Source of the DNA: Chlorophyllum brunneum
Lineage: Eukaryota; Basidiomycota; Agaricomycetes; Agaricales; Agaricaceae
Direction of reading: 5' to 3'
Assembly (NCBI GenBank): GCA_963576785.1
Contig: OY756141.1
Span: 2,852,001-2,916,000 of the forward strand
Length of the DNA stretch: 64,000 nt
Shown here: positions 46,440 to 57,361 of the stretch, piece after piece
Position numbering within the stretch: the stretch's first letter is position 1
Layout of the letters: each line of letters starts with the position of its first letter
Notes under the pieces: model-generated
What the model was told of the DNA's origin: nothing
The model's database searches: none
Seen by the model: the letters and a program-made list of their open reading frames with translations, nothing else
Position numbers and translations under genes: made by a program

Positions 46440-48368
46440 ATGTACAACCTGGCTACTATTCTCGCTGCCCTTGGGCTCACTCAAAGCTTCGTCAACCCAT
46501 CGCCTGGTGCAGCTTCGACTCAGATTCAGTCTGGCTTCAAGGCCGTCAACGCAGGCCCAAAAGGACATGCCGCAGACTGTCGTATCGAACCCTACGATGT
46601 TCCCGTTCAAGTGCCTGTGTTTCAGCCCTTCGAAGAAACAAAGGCAAATGTGTATCGATATCGGCAACAACAAGGAGTCAACCTCGGATCTCTGTGAGTT
46701 ATGCTTGATCTCGGCGGTGTTTCCGGTTCCACCAAAGGGTCATACTCTTAGGTTCGTTCATGAACACTGGATGACTGCATCTCTTTTCGAGTGCGCAAAG
46801 AAACCCAAATTAGCCGAGTTCGACATAGCGGGTGGCTGGGGAAGCCTAGACAATGCTAGAGCTGCGCTCGAGAGACACTGGGATACATTCATACCTGCCG
46901 ACACCTTTATTTACCTCGCGAGCATCGGAATCAACACTGTTCGAATCCCGATCGCCCATTTCATACTGGGGCCCAGATTCATGGTCGGTACACCGTTCGA
47001 ACCGTTCATTGAAGTGTACAAGAATGCTTGGCCGAGACTTTTACGTGTTATTAATGAAGCGGCCGAAGCTGGGATCGGAGTGCTAATCGACATGCATGGT
47101 GCACCTGGAAGTCAGAATGGTCAACAACATTCGGGCGTATCGGACGGACGGACGGGTTTCTTCAGTTCCCAGGCGTACCAAGATATGACGATCGAAGCTT
47201 TGAAGTATCTGGTGGAACAGCTGGGTCCGGTAACGAATGTCATCGGGCTGCAGGTGTTGAATGAACCGGCAAGTGATCCATCACTGGAGAATTTCTGTGG
47301 GTCCTTCAAGCTTCGTTTGGTGTTACTCACTGGTAACTGGTACACGTCAGATTCTCGAGCCATTGATGCCATACGTCAAGTTTCTTCCTTTGGAGATATA
47401 CCGATCTACGTTCACGACGCGTTTGATCTTAATCGATTCATTCCTTATGTCAACGATCGCAGGGACTTTGTCGTGCAGGATCATCACTCATATTTCGTAT
47501 TCACGGATACTGAATCGAAGGAGCCAGCGGATCAACTTACGGTGGACGTTAGAACCGGGATAGCGTACGCATTCGGGAACGCTGCTCTTGGAGAACGTCG
47601 GAACCTCGTCATTGGGGAGTGGTCTTGCGCTCTGACGGCGGAAAGTTTATCCAATCAGAGAGATAAGTTACAGGCACGAAGAGACTTTTGTACGGGTCAG
47701 ATGGAGGTATATGCGAATGTTACCGCCGGATGGTACTTCTGGTGTATGTCCTGTTTTTCTTTCACCTGTTGCCCGTGGACGGCTGATGACCCGCCACCAC
47801 CCCAGCTTGGGATAATGAGCAGTGTGAGTACGATGTAGGGTGGTGTTTCAAGCATGCCGTTGGGACCGTTTTACCGCAGACGTTTTTCACCTATCGAGCT
47901 ATCACAAGTTTATCTCAAGCCCAAGATGCTTCAACAAAGGCGAACCAATTCAAACAGCTTCGTGATGACGAGATTGCATCTATCCTAGGACAAACGTCGG
48001 ACGATCGACACCAACCAGGAGGCGGCAGTGGTTATCCGAACTCACAGCATCGATTTGAGGCCATTCGTGAACGACGCCAAGACGACGAACATCAGAACCG
48101 AGGTCGGTCTAGTAGCTGGAACGGTGACAATAGTACTCCTTCATATATGGTCCGTGTCAAAGGGGTCAAGGATGGCTACCAGACTGCCAGAGTGTTTGCA
48201 ATGCACGAGATGTCGAAGCTCGGTTTTACGGAACAATTCATTAGCGATGCAATCGCAAGAGCTGGTCCTCATGTGGTCCCTAGCGGAACGGAGGGAGAAT
48301 ATCGGGATGGATTCTTACGAGGATTGGCATTTGGAGAACAGAAGGTCTTCGCCACCTTCAGTTCATAG
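46440..48368 (+). CDS. GH5 glucan exo-1,3-beta-glucosidase-like protein
   Basis: A glycoside hydrolase family 5 enzyme of the fungal beta-1,3-glucanase type, which acts on cell-wall glucan. Four exons (46440-46693, 46752-47296, 47351-47743, 47806-48368) give 584 residues. A short hydrophobic N-terminus (MYNLATILAALGLTQSF) may be a weak signal peptide. Motifs: YRYRQQQGVNLGSLFVHEHW, INTVRIPIAHFILGP, GIGVLIDMHGAPGSQNG, LQVLNEPASDP (acid/base Glu256), FVVQDHHSYFVFTDT and NLVIGEWSCALT (nucleophile Glu356). The usual Trp of NLGSW is Leu here. Between catalytic domain and C-terminus lies a disordered Gly/Ser/Arg-rich segment, then a conserved block VKGVKDGYQTARVFAMHEMS. The intron at 47297-47350 is stop-free and divisible by three, so read-through would also be open. 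Confidence 0.85.
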
Positions 48369-48579
48369 AAGATATCGTTGACCTTGTTAAATATACGTAT
48401 GAAAGTGCGATGTTATACGACAAAGTGTAGTAGATTGGGATACACGGACAGACATCAAATACATAAGTCCACTAGAGAGTCCATCAAAGTCCGATAAGAA
48501 TCCATAATGATCAGTATTGCAGATTACCTGAAGAAGGGCATCATGAATACGAAAGGTAGATATCCAAGAGCTATATTAC

Positions 48580-49008
48580 TTACAATCCGCAGTTAGATTC
48601 ATCAACTTGTACAGCATCAACATCGACTCTTCCGAGCTGTTCAGCCTGACCATTCGTAAGGGTATTCATCGCAGACATGGCGATGTTGAATCCCTTCGAC
48701 CCGACATCGATGGCCAACACGTTGATGCTCTTCTTGGCGCCCTGACCATTTGTATATGTCACTTTCCAGCAAGTTCCACAGTTGGCTGAATTCCAGCCAC
48801 CGACGGCCGGTGCACCACCAATATTGGGGAACTTTGGAAGAGAACCGAATGTCGTGAAGCCGCGGGTGATAAGACCGTTCTCACCGTCGGAGCAAGCAAC
48901 GGTAGTGAGATCACCAGATTTATTGTCGTAGACGGTATCGTAACTGAGGGATGCTGTGGCAGCGAATGCGACGGCAGGGAGAGCGAGGAGGGTGGCGAAG
49001 AACTTCAT
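48580..49008 (-). CDS. Secreted cerato-platanin family protein
   Basis: Cerato-platanins are small secreted fungal proteins that bind chitin oligomers or loosen cellulose and often trigger plant defence. A single exon of 142 residues. The signal peptide MKFFATLLALPAVAFAATA is followed by the mature domain: SLSYDTVYDNKSGDLTTVAC, GENGLITRGFTTFGSLPKFP, AVGGWNSANCGTCWKVTYT and INVLAIDVGSKGFNIAMSAM, ending VDESNCGL. The four Cys (in VAC, NCGTC and SNC) match the two disulfides of the family, and the length is typical. The absence of introns is unusual for this window but common for the family. A TATA box lies about 90 bases upstream. Confidence 0.95.
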   Translation of the reverse strand: MKFFATLLALPAVAFAATASLSYDTVYDNKSGDLTTVACSDGENGLITRGFTTFGSLPKFPNIGGAPAVGGWNSANCGTCWKVTYTNGQGAKKSINVLAIDVGSKGFNIAMSAMNTLTNGQAEQLGRVDVDAVQVDESNCGL

Positions 49009-50354
49009 AGTGGTTTGAGTGTTGGTGTCGTGTAGGAGGGATTGAAAAGCGGACTTCTCGTGAGCGGCTTGATGTCTACATTGGCAGAGGAATACAGGCT
49101 TTTATAGACCAGAGCTCGGTAGATTTGAACCGGAGGGATAGATTGTGACCTCAATTTAGGACCTGGAAGACATCGGCGCGGTGAATGTTCACCGTAAAAC
49201 ACTCGAGGCATACTATCCTGAGTGTGTCAGATGACGGAAGAAGGTTAGGGAAGAGATGCCGAAGCGCGCGTCATGTTTTGCTGAATTGATTAAATGTGCA
49301 AAAGAAAGGTTCTTAAACCCATATTTACACTTTCTGGTGAGAGTTTACTGATCAGCTGTAGATTCGTATCCCGAGATGGAAGACCCTGCCACGAGGGTCT
49401 GGGAATGTGGTCAGCACTGTGATTCTTCGCGCAACTGATGTCGGGTGGGCGGCCAGGGATGGAATGTGTCGGGGATTTACACGAGGTGAGGACTGAATGA
49501 GATGCTCCACCACGGCGAGGAATGGCCTGCCGAACATCGCCTTTGCTCATTGGAATGCCAGAAGTCGCGGTAGCTTGAATTGTTAGGCCCGGCAAGGCTT
49601 AAACTGTTCCAGGGTGAAACGCTATGTAGGGCCCCGGTAGAAGTACAGTAATGGACTGAGTGTTCGAGGACTAGAAGTATTCGGGGACAGTCAAGATCAA
49701 GTAAACTCTGCTGCCGTGCTGGGAGATATCTGGCTGATATGAACTCACCTGATATCAGTATGAAGCTTATTCGAGAGCCGTTTTCAGAGCTTCACGATCC
49801 GTTTGGGGTGTGTGATGTAGCTTTGGCAGCCTTTGGTAACGAATAAACATCTGAATTTGAATACAATACGTGCGAAAATCAATTGCCAACATCAGTCACG
49901 GAACCACCCCGAAACATCACTCACCATAGCCTCTAAACGCATGGCGTGCCCACAGCTATGCCAATTCCCGAATATGTCGTTATAAAAATTGTGAGCGGCA
50001 GTCCTTAAGCGCAGGACGAACGCCAATCCAACTCGAAACTTTGGTATTGGCTAGTCTGGGCACTCAGGAAGCGTTGTCTTCACAGGCCTCACCCGCCGAT
50101 GCTCGTATCTTTCTGGTCGACCCCCTTCCCTGACGCTCCAGTAACCAGCGACCGGGACTTAAATGACTTGCGTCTCGCCCCAGGAGACTACTCTGGTCTT
50201 AGTGTCAATCTTATTTTGCTCTAGTGGAGCTATTCCGCCCTCGACGACTGCCCATGGATTTCTCTGTACGTGCATGACTAATATACTGTATCAGAATTGA
50301 GGCCACGAAGACATGACATAAATTGAGTTGACTACATTCGCTCCTGGTCAGACA
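49009..50354. other. Divergent intergenic region, cerato-platanin / unknown gene
   Basis: About 1.35 kb with the cerato-platanin promoter on its left. Minus-strand open frames at 49290-49595 have no recognisable content. Nothing else supported. Confidence 0.4.
49099..49107 (-). promoter_or_regulatory. TATA box of the cerato-platanin gene
   Basis: On the minus strand this reads CTATAAAAG, about 90 bases before the ATG. A strong consensus box fits a highly expressed secreted protein. Confidence 0.6.
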
Positions 50355-51162
50355 ATGACGTCACTCCAATTCCTGCCTCCACCAACTCCGCGAGTTGTGG
50401 TCGCTTATTAAATGTGCTATACCCATTGCCTGTCTCGTTTTGTATAATCCAGAGAGCCTAACTTATGTCCAGTGGTGCGTCGTATCGTTCGAGACAACAG
50501 TATACGAACCTCCACTGACACATCTACCGGATTTACCAGGCATTAAGCGTGCAGCAGTTGAAGCCTATATTTCTTCCCGTTCTACTTCACCAAAGATGAT
50601 GAAAACTACGACTTCGGAGAGCGTTTTAAGTAGTGTTTCCCCAGCACAGAGCTCGACAAAGGTACGTCAGCCCGGCCATAGGAACCCATTCGTGATTCAT
50701 ACTCACCAACTTTACAGGTCAATGCTACCAACCCCGTACCACTGTCAGCTTTAGTCTTCACGGACAAAGCACTCCCTCTTCACGTCAACCTCACCCATAC
50801 CCCACCAAAACTATCGGAAGACAATGAACCTGATGTGCCAGACGATCCAGGACATATCGGAACTTTGACGCTTGTGCCGTGTGCCTTTTCTACCGGGGGA
50901 TATGGTTGGACAGGGAAAAGGAAGGTTAACGTGGAACTGTTGAATGTTCAAAACGGGGAGGAAAGAACTCAGGTCGAGGTCGTTCTTTCGTACGTTTTGC
51001 GTCCACCTCGTCGTCGACATCAGTTCACTATTCTACAGTGTTAAAGCTACTGTTGCTAGCGACAACAATGCAGTTGCGCAAGCTGGTGAAGCCATAGGTG
51101 AGGCTGATGGGGGCGCTGGAGGATATGAGAGCGACAACGACGAGGAGTCTAGTTTGAAATAA
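50355..51162 (+). CDS. Unknown 209-residue protein
   Basis: I do not recognise this family. Four exons (50355-50399, 50473-50661, 50718-50989, 51039-51162) join in phase. The protein begins MTSLQFLPPPTPRVV, then VYEPPLTHLPDLPGIKRAA, a Ser/Thr-rich linker, VPLSALVFTDKALPLHVNL, a beta-rich block (GTLTLVPCAFSTGGYGWTG, KRKVNVELLNVQNGEERTQV) and an acidic C-terminus (YESDNDEESSLK). It has no signal peptide or membrane segment. The alternation of predicted strands suggests a small beta fold. The model is supported by good splice sites and consistent phase. An open stretch at about 51208-51272 just downstream could be a further exon in another isoform. Confidence 0.6.
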
Positions 51163-51657
51163 TAATTGTGTATTAATCCCCGGAATTAAGACTATTTGCA
51201 TTGGCAGCCGCTTCGGACATGAATCCGACGTACAACTGAGATATACGCTTGCTGGACTGGACGAAGGTGTGTACAATGTCTTCCCAGCAAATGATCAGCT
51301 GACAACTGTTGAGACGTCGATCGACATGTGCACGAATTCCCTCACAGTACCCACGGCTCTGGACACTATGGATTCTTCGGTTCTCTGTGCGAACTCTTGG
51401 AGGCCGTTCACGTATACGCTCTGACGCCTATATGCCACAAAAGGGTCTGATTGGAGCAAATTTGAGTTATGACTGATCAAAGAGGAGAGCTAAGGCTTCC
51501 CAGTGGGGCTATAAATATCAAGCAAGTACAATGTCACCTCATGTACTGTATGTGAACAGCCTGTTCTTGTCTTCCTGCGACATTCGTGTAGTAGCGAGTG
51601 TAGTGAAGCCCCTGGTGATTTGCCGCGCTCCAGTATATAGATGTGAGAGCAGAGAAA
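51163..51657. other. Spacer before the GH3 gene
   Basis: Contains a short open stretch (51208-51272, reading RFGHESDVQLRYTLAGLDEG) that could be a remnant or alternative exon of the preceding gene. The rest is probably the GH3 promoter. Confidence 0.35.
51509..51518 (+). promoter_or_regulatory. TATA box candidate of the GH3 gene
   Basis: CTATAAATAT lies about 140 bases before the GH3 start codon. A leader of about 100 bases would follow. Confidence 0.45.
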
Positions 51658-54600
51658 ATGTGGCTACATATAGCGATGCAGCTTCCACTTCTCTTTCTCC
51701 TCACAACCCTCACCCCTAGCTTTGCTCAATTTACCCTACGTGAGTGTGACCCCTTGCAAGTGGTCAGATGCTGAGCACTGCTTCGTAATTCTAGGATCAT
51801 GGGATGATGCACATGCGTTGGCAAACGCAGCCGTCGTGCAGATGTCTTTAGACGAGAAGATTGGAATCGTAAAGGGTACGGGACAACTCAATAGCAACCG
51901 TGGGTCTTGATTTATGCTATGCATCTATTTTTCTCTGACGTATTTGACATATCGTATATATCGTATATTATCAATTTGTCATGTAGGTCGATGTGTGGGC
52001 GATACAACAGCCGTCACTCGCCTCGGAATTCCGTCAATTTGCTTCAACGATGGACCAGCTGGCATACGCCTGACAAAGAACGTAACTGGATTTCCGTCGG
52101 GTATCAATGCAGCGTCGACATTTAGTAGAAGACTGATGCGTGCCAGAGGAAAGGCAATGGCAGAGGAATTCAGGGGGAAAGGCGTTCAGTGAGTGATATT
52201 AGTTTCTCTATCAATTTGTGTACTCAGGCTGGATGGATGGACAGTGTCTTATTAGGTCCGGCTATGGACATTGTGAGTCATCTAGTATGCTTTATGTTAG
52301 CACGTCCCCAACAGGTAATTTGTGTAGATGCGGAACCCGAAAGCAGGACGTGGATGGGAGAGGTTTGTCGACTTCTTTGCGATTAATTGGTCTGTCTTTC
52401 TGACATCAGGGCTATCAACTAGTTTCGGCCCTGATCCATACCTTAACGGGGAAGGTGCCTTCGAAACCATCACTGGAATACAGAGCGTTGGTGTCCAAGC
52501 TTGCGCGAAACATTTTCTTGCAAACAATCAAGAGCACTGGAGATATGGATTCTCGGCCAACTTAGATGATAGGACAATACACGAGATGTACTTTTATCCA
52601 TTCCTGAGGAGTATTGAGGTGAGCCCATGTGATTGTATTTCGATTGAGGCGCGCTGAACCGATTGGTGCTTCCAGGCCGATGTAACATCGGTCATGTGTG
52701 CCTATAACCGGTTTAATGATACCTCTTCGTGCCATGAGGCTGGTTTGATTGGGCCAAGCGGGTTGTTGCAGAAGAATGGGTTCAAAGGCAGGTATACTTC
52801 CATGAATCACATGCATTTATCTCACCCTGTATTCGTAGGGTACGTGGTTAGTGATTGGGGCGCAACACATGATTCCGCCGCCGATAATGCCAATGCTGGA
52901 CTCGATATGGAACAACCGGGAGACTTTATTGTTATAGGTGAGTACCCAAGTTCTTTAACTTTGTTACTGACCAATGTTCGTTAGGTGGCGGCACCTTTGC
53001 AGGTGTTCTGGGTATCGGAGAGCTTGGTGGTATTAAGGGTGCTGTGGACTCGGGGGCTGTGAGCACAGCGGTATGTAAACCTCTCTACTGACGTCACAGT
53101 GTTCCGTCATGACGATGTTTCAATGGATAGAGACTCAACGAGATGGTGTCGCGTATCTTAACATCGTGGTATCGTCTGGGGCAAGATTCCGTATGTCATC
53201 AACACTGGGCCGAAATATTTTTCTGATCGACATATGCTAGGGATATCCACCCGTGAACTTTGACGCCCAAAAGCCCGATGGATCAGGACCACGGAATCTT
53301 CACATCAACGTTCGGACTGCAGAACATACCGCGCTCGTACGCGAAATTGGGTCAGCCTCTGCCGTCTTGCTCAAGAACAATCGGACAACTACGAATGGGT
53401 CACCTACTGGGAGCACTGTCCGGGGACTACCTCTTGACAAATCAAGTATCAAGAATATGGCCGTTGTCGGGCAAGATGCAAAAGTACCGAATAAGGACTG
53501 TGGGGACCTGAACGAGTGCAATGATGGGACCATGTCTATAGGGTGAGCATATGTAAGCCTCTTCACATCAGAGTGCTAATTGACCTGGGCGGCGACACCA
53601 CAGATGGGGCTCAGGCTCGAATTCATTAGACTTCATTGTGCCACCAATTGATGCTATCACTTCTTTCGTTGGATCTTCTGCGACTATCACCAGTTCCCTG
53701 TCGAACGATTTGGATGCTGGAGCAAATGCAGCACGCAATAAAGACGTCTGTCTGGTGTTTGCTAACGCGTAGGACCCTTCAATCGGCCACCCATTGTTCT
53801 GTCACTGATTATTTACCCGCATACAGCATGAGCGGTGAACTAGGTTTTTATGATATTGTCGTTGGCAATGAAGGCGACAGGAATGACCTCGCTCTGTGGT
53901 TTAAGGGCGGTAGCTTGGTGAGGCTTACTCTTGGTTTCTATCTTATCTTACTAACGATGTTGGAGATCGAACGCGTCGCGGGAGTCTGCAGTAACACAAT
54001 TGCCGTTGTGCACTCCGTCGGTCCTGTCAGTTTTAGTTGGAGTAATCATCCCAACATCACCGGAATCATCTACGCGGGCGCTCCAGGCGAGCAGACTGGC
54101 CCTTCGCTTGTTGATGTACTCTACGGTGCATATAACCCAAGTGGAAGACTTCCGTTCAGCATTGGTGATGTAGGTCCTTCCCATGCAGTTTTAAAACGTG
54201 TGACTGACGAGGTTATCAGAACGAGAGCGACTACGGTACTAGTATCGTCTACATTAGCGATGGCTTCCCTGATGTATTGTGCTTTCACTTGTTCCCTTGA
54301 ACGACCTGTTCACATCCGATAACTCCAATTCTTAGATCAATTACACCGAGAAGCTTCTACTTGACTACCGGTACATGGACGTGAACAGCATAACCCCACG
54401 CTTCGAATTTGGGTTTGGCCTATCCTACACAACCTTTGGATACTCCGACCTCTCCATCACGGATTCTGGATCCTCTAAGATGATATCCTTCACAGTAACA
54501 AACACAGGAGATTTCGCAGGAACAGAGAAGCCTCAGCTATATCTTGGATACCCCGGGGGGGTTGGTGAGCCACCAAAGGTTTTAAGAGGATTCGAAGAGG

Positions 54601-54818
54601 TGGATTTGGGAGCCGGGGCAAGGTCAACGGTACAGATACCCTTGAATCAGAGGGACTTCAGGTGGAATAGTCTCCTATCCCTTGATTATTGCACTGTTAA
54701 ACCCCTGTTCTACAGCATCTGGGATACGCAGAGTCAATCGTACGTTCGTCCTTCCGGTACTTTCACTGTCTACGTCGGGGCTTCGATTAGGGATATCAGA
54801 TTGACGGGAACCTTTTGA
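51658..54818 (+). CDS. Secreted GH3 beta-glucosidase
   Basis: Family 3 beta-glucosidase that releases glucose from cello-oligosaccharides or beta-glucans. Sixteen exons join in phase to 767 residues. A signal peptide follows the Met (MQLPLLFLLTTLTPSFAQ; the second Met at 51676 may be the true start). GH3 N-domain: CFNDGPAGIRLTKNVTGFPS, MRNPKAGRGWESFGPDPYLN, ACAKHFLANNQEHWR, TSVMCAYNRFNDTSSC and the nucleophile Asp259 in YVVSDWGATHDSA. The C-domain (SAVLLKNNRTTTNGSP, VVGNEGDRNDLALWF, GEQTGPSLVDVLYGAYNPSG) is followed by a fibronectin-III-like domain (FEFGFGLSYTTFGYSDLSIT). Exon junctions near the nucleophile need a GC-AG intron at 52788-52838. All other introns are GT-AG. It seems intact despite many introns. 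Confidence 0.92.
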
Positions 54819-55400
54819 GGTTGCTTCGAGATATATACCGAGATACTAATATGTTTTAACGAATTATATCTCAGATCTCAGCTGTAATCGTTCCAAGTGC
54901 ACTGTGTACCATTTGAGGTAAAAGAAATCTCTAGCGAAGAGAGAACCCTCGAAGCACGGACCCGGCTTTCGTCTGCCACACGGTGGGTCTTGTAAGTCCA
55001 ACGGATGTGCTCCGTCTTAGTCAGGCTTTTCGTTCACGTTTAGTCCATAAGCATTTGTGCGCCGATAGTCAACTTGCAGAAGACCTTCTGAGAATCTCTA
55101 TTCGGGAATAATCGCCTCCCGTCCCGTTGGGTAGACTGCCTAGGTACGTCATCGATTGCAATGCCACAGGTTAACGCGCCTCATTTTGGATCATAGTCTA
55201 ATAATAGCCCAAGTGCCAGTCTCTGGTACACCCATCCAAGTTGTGCTTATGGAAATTTTACCCAAATCCGATGTGGAGGAAACGAGGGTACGCTGAAAGG
55301 AGATCTTCAGAGATAAATGTTTCACTTCCTGAGATATTAGGAGCCCAGTTTTGGCGTGCCATACACCCATTCCATTCCGACAAGATCTTCTCCCACCTCA
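54819..55400. other. Spacer GH3 / F-box pseudogene
   Basis: 3' flank of GH3 and the former promoter of the decayed F-box gene. No gene recognised. Confidence 0.45.
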
Positions 55401-56862
55401 ATGGCGATCCTTGGCTTGCCATTTGAGATTCTGGAGAAGATCGTTCAGTTCGTGAGTATTGGCATTTTCTTGTCGCCAGGAAGAATTGATACTGATGCCT
55501 GACTGTGCCCTCAGTACACACCATTGAAACGGAGGAACCACATGGGCCATAGACGAGACCCGGACGATGCAGAAGAACTAGGGAATCTCCGTTTAGTGTC
55601 AACGCACTTCAAAGCCGTCGCTTCACTCTTACATTTGTACAACCTCCGTCTCAGCTTCCAGGGCTCAGAGATATGTTGTCAGTGGCGCTGTCAAAATATT
55701 GTCCTCGCACTTGCAAGTGGCACAATAAGCATGTTTAGGCACATCAAGGTTTTGAACCTTTCCACAGAGACATCTTCTGGCCCGATGACACGGACCCCAT
55801 GGGACTCTACCTAACTCAAGGAAAGAAGATCGTTGATGAGAAGATATATGACGCGATTTCCTCACTCAGAAACCTTCAGTGTATGAAGTAAGCCTTCGGC
55901 ATTCTTATTTTCGCGGTGCTCCATTCACATGTACCATTAGCTATTCCCATAACTGGGACACGAAGGATCTTGAGCACATTTCTCGTGAACTCGTCCATGC
56001 ACTCGGCACACGTCCACTCCTTCGAGACATTCGGTTTAAATTCTTTGGCAGCTCACCTTACTCCCCAATCTTTCGGCCTCTCTCTAACCTCCACCTACTC
56101 GATGTTTCTTGGGAGCGGGGGCGTTCTGAGAGGTTGTTACCTGAAGTTGGTTCACTTTTGGCGCGATGCCCTGATCTTTCACCCCTCCGCCTTTCCGGCT
56201 GTTGGTCTGATGTATGGTCCTTTAGCAGGCGCGTCCAATTGGACGGGTTTTTCAGTGAGGTTGGCAAAAAGGATATGTCCTTGCCGCTGAAGAAACTGTA
56301 AATGATTCACTTGAAAGTCGACCCTGATGATACTGAGATCCATCTCGCTCAAGAACCTTGATTTTCTCGAGACCAGGGACAATGTCAGTTCCAAAGCGAA
56401 GAGCAACGTTGGCATGGCCTGTCGGATCCTCGAGCGAAAGAGCATTTTTTTGAAAGGGTTATCAACGGATATTGTTGATAATCCTTTTTTACTTGACTAT
56501 CTCATCTCGCATTCTGGGTTCGAGGTGTTGCATTTGACACCTGAGAGTATCACCAAAAAATCATGGACAAGGTATTCAGGCAAGTCCTGCTCACGCAGTG
56601 GGACTCTCTGAAGGAGTTGAGGGTGGGCGTATGTCATTCCGAAGAGTGGTCTAAATTACCTTCGGACGTCGCTGAAAATTACAAAGGCTTGAGGTTCATT
56701 ATACCTGCCAATATGATAGAATACTATCCCGCCTTTACATGGCAACGAGAGTTCCACTTTTCGGACCGCGGTACGCTCTCCTTTGGTTCTTGTCGTCCTT
56801 CGGACTCAATTGCCTTGCGCAGGATAAATGGCTCGACGTTCGCGCGCAACCCTCGGAGCTGA
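55401..56862 (+). pseudogene. Decayed F-box protein gene
   Basis: A relative of the intact F-box gene at 14074-15693, broken in several places. The start MAILGLPFEILEKIVQF and the first intron (after CAG TTC) match the F-box layout, followed by LGNLRLVSTHFKAVASLLHL. Near 55765 the frame must shift to continue as WPDDTDPMGLYLTQGKKIVD. After the second intron, SLLARCPDLSPLRLSG matches its relative. An in-frame stop at 56299-56301 follows, then another stop and frame change near 56355, and a further shift at an A run near 56560. Matching blocks resume each time (RKSIFLKGLSTDIVDNPFLL; LPSDVAENYKGLRFI). No GT-AG intron explains the breaks. Sequencing indels could account for the homopolymer one but hardly for all. 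The protein is best regarded as non-functional. Confidence 0.75.
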
Positions 56863-57361
56863 TGGACCCGTAGCTGAGGATTATATCTAGGTCCCCAAGA
56901 ACGAGACAGCTGAATAATAAACAACAACGGGTTTCCTTCTATTTGGTAGTGGGCCGTAATGTATTGAAGAACCGGGAACAGCGTGATTTTAGTCAGTTGT
57001 GAAACCTTTGATACGAAGAATTGTCTGTAGGTATACAAGGTGAGGGGGACTTGAAGCGGCTTCACACTACCTTATACTTAGCCACCACCGAGATTATCCC
57101 ACTCGCCTGTTAAGTGACCGCGTTGATCAGTCAGTTGATCTCTTTGACCCATGGGGACGAGTGTATTCAGTCAGTGTATGAGGTTTGGTGGCCACTTATG
57201 AGTAAACTGCGGTTTGGATTGTTGGATAGCTGAAGGAGTCTGGAAGGGTTTATCCGAGTAGCGCCGCCATGAGGCAGTTGAGCCGAAGCGCCTTCATAAG
57301 TCCAGCTCATCAACAAGTCTTCTTTTACTTTACGTCTGACGACCGCTTGACGATTGCCTCC
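56863..57361. other. Spacer before the membrane protein gene
   Basis: Promoter region. An in-frame ATG at 57269 could extend the next protein by 31 residues, but that extension looks like leader sequence. Confidence 0.4.

Noticed and set aside
55741..55767. A 19-base GT-AG segment (from 55749) as an intron to rescue the F-box pseudogene
   Set aside because: Too short to be spliced, and it leaves the wrong frame.
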